Notes: generated by a model not told the origin, from the letters alone. DNA of 64,000 nt from an uncultured Dyadobacter sp. (GCF_946482605.1 NZ_CAMLSE010000030.1:31924-95923), one strand, 5' to 3'; positions 28,277 to 38,614 are shown, counted from the first letter of the stretch. A program made the numbers and translations.

Positions 28277-31200
28277 ATGAAACCTTTAATACTTGAGAAG
28301 GCGCTCTACGTGCCAGTGCTTATCATACTGATTCAAAGCTACTGCTTTGCCCAGACCTTCACGCCGTCGCCGGACGTATTAGCTCAGGCACTCAGCGCCA
28401 ACCTGGTCCGTTGGCAGCCGGATCCGGAGGCTGGTCAGGAACAAATTGCATACAATGCCCTTGCAACGGGTAAAGCGATGAATTATTTAGCACTTGTTGC
28501 CTACCATAACCCCAATAACACTACGGTTATTAATCGGTTGCTGGCTCACATCAGGAATGCGATAGCCGGAGGCAACGAGCCGGTCTGCAGGGGAGGTATC
28601 AGCGGCTGGTCCAATAATTCCCTTGCCCAGACACTCACACTGGCCAAAAATACGGAAGCGGTATGGACGCAGCTAACTTCTGATGAAATCAACAAATGTG
28701 ACTGGTTAATGCGCGCGCTCACCGTGGTGGGAAATTACAACCAAAACTTTTACAACGACCCCGTTCGATGTCTTTTGGGAGTAAACCCCTTCGGTGGAAA
28801 AAGAAACGCACCGAACATCCAGGAAGGATATGTCGGTATCATGATCACTTCGCACAAATATTTCGGCGGAGCCGCAGCGGTTAATCAGATACTGGCCGAT
28901 TTCGACTATGATTCGTATCTGTCTACCTTCGAGAATCTTGGCTTTACAAACATCGTTTTCGGCTGGACTTATGCCTACGGTAATACGCCTGCGGGCAGAG
29001 CACAGATGAAAAGCCTGATGGAACAGGGAGGGACGGACAAAGGCGGGGGGACGATTAATTCCCAGGGAGTGCGTCGTCCTTTTACCTTTAACAACTTTTA
29101 TACTTTGGCCGAAATACCTTACGATCCGTTTCTGATTTATCAGGCCACAACGGAGCGCATGTTTCGCCCTGTTACGCATAATGTATCCACGAGCGGAGAG
29201 GCTTACGTACTCAGTAACCGCACTTCTCCAATGACCGGTCTGACTGGCATGTGCGGAGAGTTACAATTTACAGATGGCTTTGGCGAACGTAGCTCGGTAC
29301 GATATGCGTATGATGGTTGGAGCAACAGCATTTTAACCTTCACCACATTAAAAGCTTTGGGTTTATGGGGAAATACAGCGGCGCATCAGGATATCTATCG
29401 GAGAATGAAGGTTGGTTCCATTGATCTGTTATACAAGTATAAAGCCGGATACAGGGGCCGTTCCAATGGCGAGTTTTTTGATCAGACTGAATTTAATGGA
29501 ATAGACTACGGATATGTCTTTCTCAAGGACATCTGGAATAATTATTTGTGGGATCGTCCCGACCCCACCATGTATGAGCTGATGGCGCCTACTGTGACCG
29601 AATCATTTGCAGGCGTTACGCTGGGTTCTGAGTTTTCCGATGGTCAATTTACAGGCCAGGGTGGACTGGTATGGAATTACACCCAGGCGCGGCACGAGGC
29701 TGGCTCTGTGGTCAAGCCGGCTGACGAGAACGCTATTGTTTTAGCATCACATGGAAACGGCACTTTCAATACTACCCTTGCACAGCCGGTAAAAGGATTC
29801 CGGTTCAAGGTGCGAAATCTGTCTGGTAACGGGAGCCCCACGGTTACTGTTAGTTTGAATGGTACTGTTTTACGCACGTATACCAGTTTTGGAACGGATG
29901 AAACAGAGGTAGTGAACATGGCTGGCTTGTCGGCACTGGCAGGCGATCAGCTGTCTGTCAGCAATTCCGGCTCTGTGGAATTGTCTTTTGATGACCTGGA
30001 ACTTGAGCAGGTAAGCATACCCGCAGCTCCTACAAACCTGACTATCTCCAATGTTCAGATGAGCGAACTTACGCTTACATGGACTGACAATTCAACTACC
30101 GAAACAGGTTACCAACTGGAACGGAGGGAATTACCAGCGGGAACCTTCCAGACGGTTCAGGGTAATCTGCCGGTCAATACCGCCACCTACCTGGATAACA
30201 GCGTACTTGCTGAAACAAACTATGAGTATCGTTTGAAGGCCATTAATCTGGCAGGTTCGTCAGCTGCGGCACTGGTTGAAACAGAGACGTTGCCTTTGGT
30301 AGCGCAGGATATGCAGGTGGCGCCCATCTTGGCAGATGCATTTGTCAATGCGGGAGCGGCAAACGCCGGTTCGAATTACGGTACCAGAACAAACTTACTT
30401 GTCAAATTTGCGGGTCCGAACAACACCACGACGCGGGAGTCTTTCCTTAAGTTTGACCTGAGTGGTATTAACAAGCAGATTCAAAGGGCAACACTCAGAC
30501 TTTTTGGTACAAGTATCGAGGCAAATGTGCTTAATCCGTCTACACTGCGTCTGGATGTGATCGAGCAGGATAACTGGGGGGAAACAACCATCAACTGGAC
30601 CAACAGCCGGTCTTTCACATCGCTCGGTGAAGTTTTGACCTGGGATCCGGTTAACGGTGTTAATAACGTTGACCTAGCTACATCACTTCTTCAAGATCAA
30701 GCAGGAGGCTTGCTTACGCTTAAAATATTGACAACTGAAAATCTACTGGCAAACCTGGCGAGTAAAGAGGCGACCAGTTCTGGTCAGCGCCCTCAGTTAA
30801 CGATCCATACAGACCATATTACTGCTCCAACGGAGCTGACGCTATCAGGTAACGGGCAGCCTCAGCTGAAATGGACAGACAACTCCTCAAACGAGTCGGA
30901 GTTTATTATTCAGCGAAAGAGCGCTGGTGGAACGTTTGCCAATCTGGCATCGGTTGGCGTTAACGTAGACTCATATATTGATACAAGTGCAGCACCAGGA
31001 ATTGCCTACACGTACAGGGTTTACGCCCTGGATAATATCGGTAAATCGGCCTATTCAAACCAGGTTGAATTGACTACGCCCACATTACAGGTGTGGCTGA
31101 AAGACGGAGATGCGGGCCAGATAACCAATAATCAGATCAAACCTGATCTGTTATTGAAGAACTTTGGAAACATACCCGTTCCTTACCATGAGCTAACCGT

Positions 31201-32290
31201 CAGGTACTGGTTTACAAGTGAGAACCATGCGACGATCAATTCCTGGATAGACTGGGCACAACTTGGAACGAACCTGGTAAAATTGCAGTACGTGCGCCTG
31301 GCCGAACCGCGTCGTGGGGCAGACGGTTACCTGGAGTACACATTTGAGCCGGCGGTCGGCCAGTTGATCGTCGAGGGCACCTCCGGACCAATTCAGTCCA
31401 GGATCGCCAAACAAACCTGGACCAACTTTAATGAAACGGATGATCATTCATATGCCGATCATGCAGACTATGCGCTGACGCAGCATGTGACGCTGTATCG
31501 TAACGGGCAACTCCTGTCGGGTGTAGAGCCGGTTTTGGTAAGTCCTGTAAAACAAGCATTGATAGAATCTGAAAACAAAAACAATACATCAAATTCCAAT
31601 TCGATCAGTACATACTTGCGTATTCAAAATACGGGGAATGTACCATTGGAATATAAGGATATTACTGTTCGCTACTGGTTTACGGCTGACGGTAGTCAGC
31701 CTCTGAACCATTGGATCGACTATGCGGCTTTGGGAAGTAGCAGAATAAATGGCCAATTTGTTACATTACCTGCTACGCTGCCCGGCGCCGATACCTATCT
31801 GGAATTCAGCTTCGATCCTACACTTGGCAGTCTTGAGCCATTAGCCAGTACAGGCAATATTCAATTTCGGATTGCCAAAGGCAACTGGTCCGCATTCGAC
31901 GAGGCAGATGACCATTCTTATAAGGTCAGCGCACCAATGGGAGTTAACAATAAAATCACACTTTATCATAAGGGAGAATTGATTTATGGCACCGAACCAA
32001 TAGCATCCGGCGCAAGGGTTGCTGCTTTTGAAATGGAAGACGATGCAGAAGCAGTGACGAAGGCCTGGTCGGTCTACCCAAATCCTGCCAGAGATGAGAT
32101 CCGACTGGACGGCGGGGATTCAGGAAGGCAAATCGATGTTTCAATTATCGGAATCAACGGCCAGAGCGTGCATCAGGAGAAAACATACTTAAAAAGTCCA
32201 ATCCGCGTAGAGCAGCTTTCCAGCGGCATTTATCTTCTACGGGTTGTTCAGGATGGGGCGGTGCGGCATATGAAACTTCTTAAACAATAG
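28277..32290 (+). CDS. Giant T9SS-secreted multimodular CBM3 protein (copy 2)
   Basis: A 1337-residue paralogue of the preceding protein. The signal peptide is KALYVPVLIILIQSYCFAQ. The same unrecognised helical domain (NAPNIQEGYVGIMITSHKYF) covers residues 20-435 and the same beta-sandwich 440-575. Then come FnIII (582-675), a DNRLRE/CBM96-like domain (684-850, with SFLKFDLSGINKQIQRATLR and DNWGETTINWTNS), a second FnIII (850-935), two CBM3 modules (936-1085 and 1094-1240, both with VRYWFT) and a T9SS sorting domain (WSVYPNPARDEIRL to the end). It has one CBM3, two FnIII and a CBM96-like insert more than its neighbour. It probably anchors a glycan-degrading domain to its substrate at the cell surface. 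Confidence 0.87.
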   Translation: MKPLILEKALYVPVLIILIQSYCFAQTFTPSPDVLAQALSANLVRWQPDPEAGQEQIAYNALATGKAMNYLALVAYHNPNNTTVINRLLAHIRNAIAGGNEPVCRGGISGWSNNSLAQTLTLAKNTEAVWTQLTSDEINKCDWLMRALTVVGNYNQNFYNDPVRCLLGVNPFGGKRNAPNIQEGYVGIMITSHKYFGGAAAVNQILADFDYDSYLSTFENLGFTNIVFGWTYAYGNTPAGRAQMKSLMEQGGTDKGGGTINSQGVRRPFTFNNFYTLAEIPYDPFLIYQATTERMFRPVTHNVSTSGEAYVLSNRTSPMTGLTGMCGELQFTDGFGERSSVRYAYDGWSNSILTFTTLKALGLWGNTAAHQDIYRRMKVGSIDLLYKYKAGYRGRSNGEFFDQTEFNGIDYGYVFLKDIWNNYLWDRPDPTMYELMAPTVTESFAGVTLGSEFSDGQFTGQGGLVWNYTQARHEAGSVVKPADENAIVLASHGNGTFNTTLAQPVKGFRFKVRNLSGNGSPTVTVSLNGTVLRTYTSFGTDETEVVNMAGLSALAGDQLSVSNSGSVELSFDDLELEQVSIPAAPTNLTISNVQMSELTLTWTDNSTTETGYQLERRELPAGTFQTVQGNLPVNTATYLDNSVLAETNYEYRLKAINLAGSSAAALVETETLPLVAQDMQVAPILADAFVNAGAANAGSNYGTRTNLLVKFAGPNNTTTRESFLKFDLSGINKQIQRATLRLFGTSIEANVLNPSTLRLDVIEQDNWGETTINWTNSRSFTSLGEVLTWDPVNGVNNVDLATSLLQDQAGGLLTLKILTTENLLANLASKEATSSGQRPQLTIHTDHITAPTELTLSGNGQPQLKWTDNSSNESEFIIQRKSAGGTFANLASVGVNVDSYIDTSAAPGIAYTYRVYALDNIGKSAYSNQVELTTPTLQVWLKDGDAGQITNNQIKPDLLLKNFGNIPVPYHELTVRYWFTSENHATINSWIDWAQLGTNLVKLQYVRLAEPRRGADGYLEYTFEPAVGQLIVEGTSGPIQSRIAKQTWTNFNETDDHSYADHADYALTQHVTLYRNGQLLSGVEPVLVSPVKQALIESENKNNTSNSNSISTYLRIQNTGNVPLEYKDITVRYWFTADGSQPLNHWIDYAALGSSRINGQFVTLPATLPGADTYLEFSFDPTLGSLEPLASTGNIQFRIAKGNWSAFDEADDHSYKVSAPMGVNNKITLYHKGELIYGTEPIASGARVAAFEMEDDAEAVTKAWSVYPNPARDEIRLDGGDSGRQIDVSIIGINGQSVHQEKTYLKSPIRVEQLSSGIYLLRVVQDGAVRHMKLLKQ

Positions 32291-32306
32291 CCCGATTATC
32301 AAAGAC

Positions 32307-32360
32307 ATCAACCGCCTGCATCCGCTTTTGCAGATCGCAGGTGGTTGATTTGGATTTTTT
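32307..32360 (+). terminator. Rho-independent-type terminator
   Basis: ATCAACCGCCTGC (32307-32319) pairs with GCAGGTGGTTGAT (32337-32349), 13 pairs with one wobble, followed by TTGGATTTTTT. It lies between the giant CBM3 gene and the heparinase-like gene and may limit read-through within the locus. Confidence 0.65.
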
Positions 32361-32381
32361 AAGACGCTTGATAAATATGCT

Positions 32382-34340
32382 ATGAGGTTCACATTTTTTT
32401 TTCTTTTTATACTGATCGCGGCGACCGCGTTCTGCCAACAGAAGCGGAACCTGCTGACAAATAATTTTTCCCGAAAGCAAGTGAGCTCGTCTATTTCGGG
32501 CAGCCAACAGTGGATTACCTATCCTGCCTATAATAACCGCGATGCCTGGAAGAGGCTTCCGGTAGTTGCAAAAAATCAATCTATTAAAAAGGGTGAGCAG
32601 TATTTGAACTATAAGTGGCCTTTGACCACAGCCCAGCTTTATCTGACATACAGCAGGACTGGCAATCGCGCCGCGGCAGACGATGTAAACCGTGAGAAAC
32701 TCAATGCCTTGCGGATACTAGCACTCGCGGAATTGGTGGAAGGAAAAGGCCGCTTTCTGGATGATCTGATCAACGGGGTTTTTGCTTTCTGCGAACAGAC
32801 ATACTGGGGGTCCCCGGCTCATCTCTACATGCATGGATATGAGGGATCCATTGCAAACATCACCACACTGCTTCCCGAAGAAAACGATCCGATCATCGAT
32901 TTGGTGACCGGCGATACGGCCGCGGACCTTGCCTGGATCTGGTACTTTTTTCACGAAGAATTCGATCAGGTCAGTCCGGTGATCGCTGAGCGGCTGCAAC
33001 TTGAATTGAGGCGAAAAGTATTGGAGCCTTTCTACCAGCGTAACGATTACTGGTGGATTACCGGCTGGGGCGAAGGGCGAGTTAACAACTGGACTCCCTG
33101 GTGCAGTTACAACATCCTTACCTGTATTCTGTTGTTGGAAACCGACAAACAGAAGCGCGAGGACGGGATCTACAAAACCATGGAGGCAGTTGACCTATTT
33201 ATCAACTCTTACCCCGAGGATGGTGGTTGCAGCGAGGGACCTGGCTACTGGGGACCTGCAAGCGGGAGGCTGTTCGATTATCTGACCCTATTACAAAAAG
33301 CGAGTGAGGGTAGAATTGACATTTTTAGCAACGAGCTCATTCGCAATATGGGACGGTACATTTACCGTGTTTACGTCAGCCACGGAGAAAATTATGTCAA
33401 TTTCGCTGATGCACAGGCCCGGCTTCAGCATGATGGAGGGCTGATCTATCGTTTCGGCAAAGTCATTCAGGATGCGGACATGGAAGGATTTGGTGCCTTC
33501 CTTCTGGATAAACGCAACGAAGGGGACATCAGATTGGGCGGACGGATCGGAAGTTCTCTTGAAAATCTGTTCAGTACCGACGGTTGGCGCATTGCTACTA
33601 GGAAAGAGCCCCTCTTATACGAATACTATTTTCCAAATCTGGATGTGGCCATTGCCCGCGACAAAGAAGGTTCGGACAAAGGATTTTATTTCGCCGCCAA
33701 AGGAGGGCATAATGGCGAGCAGCATAACCACAACGACGTTGGGTCATTTATCCTGTTTTACGACGGGAATCCTGTCCTGATCGACGCAGGGGTGGGAACT
33801 TATACCCGTGAAACGTTCGGGAAAGAGCGCTATAATATCTGGACCATGCAGTCCAACTATCACAACGTGCCGCTGATCAACGGTGTGGCACAGCAGGACG
33901 GTCGAAACTTTACCTCCCGAAACTCATCCTTTATCGCCACGAAAGACCGGGTCCGGTTTTCAACGGAAATCAGTGGAGCCTATCCAAAGGAAGCGCAGGT
34001 AAAAAACTGGCAGCGGGCCTATCAGTTGGATCGGGGCGAAAAATTTACGATCAGCGATGTATATCAATTGATTGAGAATAAAGGCGAGACAAGGCTGCAT
34101 TTCCTTACCACGCTCTACAATGAGCAAACAAAACCCGGAGAGCTGCTACTGAAAGGAGATGGATTTGAACTGCTGATGCGGTACAATCCGAAATCAATAA
34201 GTGCCACAGTTGAGCAGAAGGATATTGATGATCCCAAGCTTAGGAACGCACTCGGAAAAATAGTTTACAGAATTGTGCTTGAAGTCAAAACTGGTGCTTT
34301 AACCGGCAGCAATCGCATCGAATTGATAAAAGTGAAATAA
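32382..34340 (+). CDS. Heparinase II/III-family polysaccharide lyase
   Basis: A 652-residue exported protein with signal MRFTFFFLFILIAATAFCQ. The N-terminal two thirds is an alpha/alpha toroid (YWWITGWGEGRVNNWTPWCS, EDGGCSEGPGYWGPASGRLF, NYVNFADAQARLQHDGG). The C-terminal part is the heparinase II/III beta-sandwich with the conserved histidine block GGHNGEQHNHNDVGSFILFY and the motif PVLIDAGVGTYTRETFGKER. The family cleaves uronic-acid-containing polysaccharides by beta-elimination. Together with GH28 and sulfatase neighbours it points to a uronate-rich substrate. Specificity (glycosaminoglycan, alginate or pectin-like) cannot be decided here. Confidence 0.9.
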   Translation: MRFTFFFLFILIAATAFCQQKRNLLTNNFSRKQVSSSISGSQQWITYPAYNNRDAWKRLPVVAKNQSIKKGEQYLNYKWPLTTAQLYLTYSRTGNRAAADDVNREKLNALRILALAELVEGKGRFLDDLINGVFAFCEQTYWGSPAHLYMHGYEGSIANITTLLPEENDPIIDLVTGDTAADLAWIWYFFHEEFDQVSPVIAERLQLELRRKVLEPFYQRNDYWWITGWGEGRVNNWTPWCSYNILTCILLLETDKQKREDGIYKTMEAVDLFINSYPEDGGCSEGPGYWGPASGRLFDYLTLLQKASEGRIDIFSNELIRNMGRYIYRVYVSHGENYVNFADAQARLQHDGGLIYRFGKVIQDADMEGFGAFLLDKRNEGDIRLGGRIGSSLENLFSTDGWRIATRKEPLLYEYYFPNLDVAIARDKEGSDKGFYFAAKGGHNGEQHNHNDVGSFILFYDGNPVLIDAGVGTYTRETFGKERYNIWTMQSNYHNVPLINGVAQQDGRNFTSRNSSFIATKDRVRFSTEISGAYPKEAQVKNWQRAYQLDRGEKFTISDVYQLIENKGETRLHFLTTLYNEQTKPGELLLKGDGFELLMRYNPKSISATVEQKDIDDPKLRNALGKIVYRIVLEVKTGALTGSNRIELIKVK

Positions 34341-34397
34341 TGATCGCGTTGTCAAATACGATGTTCTGTTTAAATTCACTTTGACACAACTACTTGT

Positions 34398-35822
34398 ATG
34401 TCTATTGACTTTCTAAAAATAAAGTTATTAAGCCTTATTGTGTTTTGCGGCCTCTTTACGCCAGCAGTTTTTGGAACGGTCATCCTTCCTAAAATTTTTG
34501 GAGACCACATGGTGCTGCAACGCGAGAGCAACGTGGCCGTATGGGGCCTCTCCGATAAAAATATGCTCACTGTATCGGGGTCCTGGAATGGCGAAGTGGT
34601 AAACGTAAATGTGAACGCCGATGGGACCTGGAAAACCCGGTTAAAGACGCCGGCGGCTGGTGGACCCTATACAATAACTTTCGACGACGGGGAGGTTTTG
34701 CTGCTAAATGACATTCTGATCGGGGAGGTCTGGATATGTTCTGGGCAATCGAATATGGACATGCCTATCCGTGGCCTTTCTGCAAAGGATACGGTTTTGA
34801 ACAGGCAAAGTATACTTGCGTCCGCCGAAAATTCCCAAATCAGGTTATTTAGACTGCCACACAAGGCTTCGGCGCAGCCGGAAAAAGATAGTCCGGGGCG
34901 TTGGCAGCTCTCCGATAGTGTCACTGCAAATACTTTCAGCGCGGTGGGTCATCATTACGCGCAGATTTTGCAGGAGAAACTAGGGGTGCCATTGGGCATG
35001 ATTCATTCGGCATGGAGCGGAACACGTATCGAGCCCTGGATGAGCGGGGAAAGTCTGGCCGAATTCAATTACGTCCGGCCTGCTACGGATACAGCAAAGT
35101 TATCTCGAACTTCTCCGTCTGCGATCTTCAACGGGATGATCAGTCCGCTACTGGGTTTTACCTGCAAAGGAATTTTGTGGTATCAAGGTGAGTCGAATCT
35201 GACCCAACATGCAGTTTATGATCAAATGATGGCAGCTATGGTAAGTGGCTGGAAAAAGGGCTGGGACCATCAGGAGCTGGCTTTTTACTATGTCCAGATT
35301 GCACCATTCAATTATGGAAAAGCAAAGTCGGCGCCGTATTTGCGCGAAGCACAGGAAAGGGCCATGAAGCTGATCTCTGACTCATATATGATCAGCACAA
35401 TTGACATAGGTTCGGAAAAGACCATCCATCCGGCGGATAAAGGAACGGTGAGTCAACGACTGGCTTATGCCGCACTTAGCAGAACCTATGGATTAAAGGG
35501 TTTCCCGTATGAAAATGCAAATTTTGAGTCCGTGAAATTCAAAAGAGACAAAGCGACCGTTCGAATAGCACATACAGGAAAAGGATTGGTAGCTCAAAAA
35601 AATCCGTTGGGATTTGAGGTTGCAGGTGATGATCGGGAATTCTTTCCAGCAGTCGCGTCCATTAGAAAGAATAAAGTAATTGTTCACAGCGACCAGGTTC
35701 CCCATGTCCGAGCAGTACGGTATTGTTTTTCGGGCTTTGCTCCCGGCACGGTGCATAACCGTGACGGGTTACCTCTTTTGCCTTTTCGTACTGATACTTG
35801 GCCAATCAACAATGGCAAATAA
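34398..35822 (+). CDS. Sialate O-acetylesterase-like SGNH hydrolase
   Basis: A 474-residue exported esterase. The N-terminal beta-domain begins after the signal (IVFCGLFTPAVFG) with VILPKIFGDHMVLQRESNVA. The SGNH block EVWICSGQSNMDMPIRG carries the serine near residue 117, GILWYQGESN the glycine/asparagine motif, and SDSYMISTIDIGSEKTIHPA the Asp/His region. The family removes O-acetyl groups from sugars such as sialic acid, but in Bacteroidota loci often acts on xylan or pectin acetyls. It sits between lyase and GH28 genes. Confidence 0.92.
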   Translation: MSIDFLKIKLLSLIVFCGLFTPAVFGTVILPKIFGDHMVLQRESNVAVWGLSDKNMLTVSGSWNGEVVNVNVNADGTWKTRLKTPAAGGPYTITFDDGEVLLLNDILIGEVWICSGQSNMDMPIRGLSAKDTVLNRQSILASAENSQIRLFRLPHKASAQPEKDSPGRWQLSDSVTANTFSAVGHHYAQILQEKLGVPLGMIHSAWSGTRIEPWMSGESLAEFNYVRPATDTAKLSRTSPSAIFNGMISPLLGFTCKGILWYQGESNLTQHAVYDQMMAAMVSGWKKGWDHQELAFYYVQIAPFNYGKAKSAPYLREAQERAMKLISDSYMISTIDIGSEKTIHPADKGTVSQRLAYAALSRTYGLKGFPYENANFESVKFKRDKATVRIAHTGKGLVAQKNPLGFEVAGDDREFFPAVASIRKNKVIVHSDQVPHVRAVRYCFSGFAPGTVHNRDGLPLLPFRTDTWPINNGK

Positions 35823-35862
35823 GGCACTGACTTTTTAAGTATTCAAATGAGCTGATAAAGAT

Positions 35863-37209
35863 ATGAAAATCGGATTTGGAAAAATGGGCCTGAAAAAAAT
35901 ACTGATCTGCACATTGCTGATTATATCGCTGCAAGATATTTGCCACGCTCAAGGGAAATCCGGTGAGCTGTTTGACCGGCAGGTGAAGGACGTCTTGGCG
36001 CGCATTAATCCACCATTCTTTCCTGAAAAAACTTTTAATGTGGATGTTAAAACGGCTGATCACTTTCAGAAGGAAATCAACAAAGCCATTGAAATCTGCA
36101 ACAATGCGGGGGGCGGGCAGGTTGTTGTTCCAAAAGGCGATTATCTCTGTAACGGCCCGATCCGGATGCTGTCAAATGTGAACCTGCATCTTTCTGACGG
36201 CGCACTTATCCGTTTTGGCACCAATCCTGGTGACTACCTTCCGGTCGTTAAAGTGCGCTGGGAAGGCACCGTTTGTTACAATTATTCTCCGATGATCTAT
36301 GCCGTTGGTCAGAATAATATCGCTATAACCGGGCGAGGAACACTCGACGGGCAAGCCGATAAATTCTGGTTTGCCTGGAAAAAGCAGCCTAATAGAGACG
36401 ATCAGGAAAAGGCTAAGACAATTTTGCGAAAAATGGGTGAAACGGGCGTGGCTGAAAATGAAAGAGTGTTCGGAGCTGGGTACAAACTTCGCCCCACATT
36501 AATTGAGTTTTATGAATGCGAATCGATCCTACTGGACGGTTTCACAGTTCGGCAGAGTCCGTTTTGGACTGTCCATCCGGTTTTTTCAAAAAGTATAACG
36601 ATCCGGAACCTCACGATAGGCCATGGAACCACCAACGACGATGGCATCGATCCCGATTCGTGCGAAGACGTGCTAATTGAACATTGTAAGATCAATACCG
36701 ACGACGACCCCATTTCGATCAAAGCCGGGCGGGACCAGGACGCTTGGCACCGCAAAGGCACCCGGAATGTGGTAGTACGGAATTGTACCCTGCAATCGGC
36801 GATTGCGAATGCATTTTGTATTGGGTCGGAAATGTCCGGCGGTGTCGAAAATGTATGGGTCGATAACTGTTTCGTTCCCGATACTGACATGGGGGTGACC
36901 TTGAAAGCGAATATGGACAGAGGCGGTTTTATACGTAATCTTTGGGTCCGCAACATAACGATTGACAGTTGCCGGCAGGCAGCTATTCGTATACAGATGG
37001 ACTACCATAGCTATCGCGGGGGGAACTTTCCTCCCAATTTTGATCAAATTACTTTTGAGAATATCAACGTTCGCGCGGCGCGTGATCACGGCTGGTGGTT
37101 AGCTGGGGTCGCGTCCAAATCGATTGGATCGGTGACGATGCGAAATATTAAAGTTGATCATCAGGGTAAGGGAAACCGCGCCGAGTTTGTCAATCTGAAA
37201 ATAGACTAA
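35863..37209 (+). CDS. GH28-family glycoside hydrolase (polygalacturonase-like)
   Basis: A 448-residue right-handed beta-helix hydrolase with signal peptide LKKILICTLLIISLQDICHA; starts at 35863 or 35884 are both possible. Active-site motifs of GH28 are visible: TTNDDGIDPDSCEDVLIEH, INTDDDPISIKAGRD, FCIGSEMSGGVENVWV and MGVTLKANMDRGGFIRNL, which replace NTD, DD, GHG and RIK in the way common for bacterial members. The upstream GGGQVVVPKGDYLCNGPIRM is the usual N-terminal beta-helix entry. It probably hydrolyses galacturonide or related alpha-linkages in the periplasm. Separated by only 14 bases from the next gene. Confidence 0.93.
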   Translation: MKIGFGKMGLKKILICTLLIISLQDICHAQGKSGELFDRQVKDVLARINPPFFPEKTFNVDVKTADHFQKEINKAIEICNNAGGGQVVVPKGDYLCNGPIRMLSNVNLHLSDGALIRFGTNPGDYLPVVKVRWEGTVCYNYSPMIYAVGQNNIAITGRGTLDGQADKFWFAWKKQPNRDDQEKAKTILRKMGETGVAENERVFGAGYKLRPTLIEFYECESILLDGFTVRQSPFWTVHPVFSKSITIRNLTIGHGTTNDDGIDPDSCEDVLIEHCKINTDDDPISIKAGRDQDAWHRKGTRNVVVRNCTLQSAIANAFCIGSEMSGGVENVWVDNCFVPDTDMGVTLKANMDRGGFIRNLWVRNITIDSCRQAAIRIQMDYHSYRGGNFPPNFDQITFENINVRAARDHGWWLAGVASKSIGSVTMRNIKVDHQGKGNRAEFVNLKID

Positions 37210-37223
37210 TAAATGTACTGACC

Positions 37224-38609
37224 ATGCGACGCAGAGACTTTTTATCATCCACAATAGCCGGAGCAGCTGCATCTGCCGCGCCGTTAAAAGTATTTAGCCA
37301 AGGAGAAGAAATCAAAGAAGCAAAAGGTAGTCTAAATGAGCCTGCGCGAAATATTCCGTTGGCAGGAGATTATGATGTGATCGTTTGCGGAGCAGGCCCC
37401 GCTGGTGTTGCTGCGGCTATTGAAGCCGGACGTACTGGTGCCAAAACGCTTCTTCTTGAAGTTCACGGTTGTTTAGGGGGCGTCTGGACGTCAGGTTGCT
37501 TGACCTGGATCATCGACAATAAAAATAAAGGAGGGATAGTAGCGGAAATTAAGGAAAAGCTTCGCCATCGAAAGGGCAATGCTACAATCCCCACCGGGAA
37601 TTCGTTTTCTTTCGATGCTGAGCAGATGAAAATACTGTTGGAAGAGCTATGTATTGAAGCTGGTGTAACAATTCGCCTTTTTACCAGGGTAGTCTCAACG
37701 GCGCAGAGAAACGAAAGGATGACTCATGTTGTTACAGAATCTAAGTCTGGGCGCGAAGCCTGGGGAGGTAAGATCTTCATTGATTGCTCGGGGGATGGGG
37801 ACTTGGCTGCCCGTGCTGGCTGCAAGTTCGACTATGGCGACAGTGCCGGACAGGGACAGCCAATGAGTATGCTTTGCCTGATTTCCGGGGTCCATTATTC
37901 TGAAATAAGGGAATTTATTCGTGATGAAGAAGATAGCAAGGCTGGATCACGCTCTAAAAAACGTTTGGAAGACGCTATCATACGGGGAGGACATACCCCT
38001 TCTTACGCCCGTCCAAGCATCTTTCCTATCTATGAGGACCTGCACATGCTGATGGCAAATCATGAATATGGGTTTCTAGGAACCGACGCTGGCCAGGTAA
38101 CTGAGGCTACTCTGAAAGGACGGGCAGAAGTACACAAAATTGTTCACAGTTTGCAGTCATTAGGCGGCCCCTGGGGTAACCTGAAAATTATAGCTACCGG
38201 TGAACAGATTGGTGTTCGTGAAAGTCGGCGCATACACGGGCTGTATACGGTGTCCCGTCTGGACTTGGTCAAAGGCGCGCGGTTCGAAGATGCTGTGTGC
38301 CGCGTCACATTCGGCGTTGATGTGCATTCGGTGAAAAAGGAAGATGAGACCACCACAAACTACAACAGGGGTACCACCAGCAAACCTTACGATATTCCGG
38401 TTCGTGCCTTGATTGCCAGCGATGTGAAAGGGCTTATGATGGCTGGCCGTTGTATCAGTGGTGATTTCGTAGCTCATTCGAGTTACCGAGTTACAGGCAA
38501 CGCTGCTATGATGGGCCAGGCGGCTGGGCGGGTTGCTGCCATTGCAGCAAAAAACAATCAATTGCCGCAGGATGTCAAATGGACTGAAGTGGGGTGGTCT
38601 GTCGATTAA
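37224..38609 (+). CDS. FAD-dependent oxidoreductase with Tat signal
   Basis: A 461-residue flavoprotein. RRRDFLSSTIAGAAASAAP is a twin-arginine signal. YDVIVCGAGPAGVAAAIEAG is the dinucleotide-binding motif. LEVHGCLGGVWTSGCLTWI and the C-terminal SDVKGLMMAGRCISGDFVAH with VTGNAAMMGQAAGRVAAIAA are typical of the FAD_oxidored family found in Bacteroidota and Planctomycetota glycan loci. The reaction is not predictable. It is the last gene of the plus-strand locus. Its TAA stop is the first three bases of the 8-bp duplication made by the transposon that follows. Confidence 0.9.
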   Translation: MRRRDFLSSTIAGAAASAAPLKVFSQGEEIKEAKGSLNEPARNIPLAGDYDVIVCGAGPAGVAAAIEAGRTGAKTLLLEVHGCLGGVWTSGCLTWIIDNKNKGGIVAEIKEKLRHRKGNATIPTGNSFSFDAEQMKILLEELCIEAGVTIRLFTRVVSTAQRNERMTHVVTESKSGREAWGGKIFIDCSGDGDLAARAGCKFDYGDSAGQGQPMSMLCLISGVHYSEIREFIRDEEDSKAGSRSKKRLEDAIIRGGHTPSYARPSIFPIYEDLHMLMANHEYGFLGTDAGQVTEATLKGRAEVHKIVHSLQSLGGPWGNLKIIATGEQIGVRESRRIHGLYTVSRLDLVKGARFEDAVCRVTFGVDVHSVKKEDETTTNYNRGTTSKPYDIPVRALIASDVKGLMMAGRCISGDFVAHSSYRVTGNAAMMGQAAGRVAAIAAKNNQLPQDVKWTEVGWSVD

Positions 38610-38614
38610 TTTAA
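38607..38614. repeat. Target-site duplication, left (TAATTTAA)
   Basis: TAATTTAA directly precedes the left terminal inverted repeat and is repeated at 42157-42164 directly after the right one. Its first three bases are the stop codon of the FAD oxidoreductase gene. Eight bases is the duplication length known for the IS1595 family. Confidence 0.93.
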
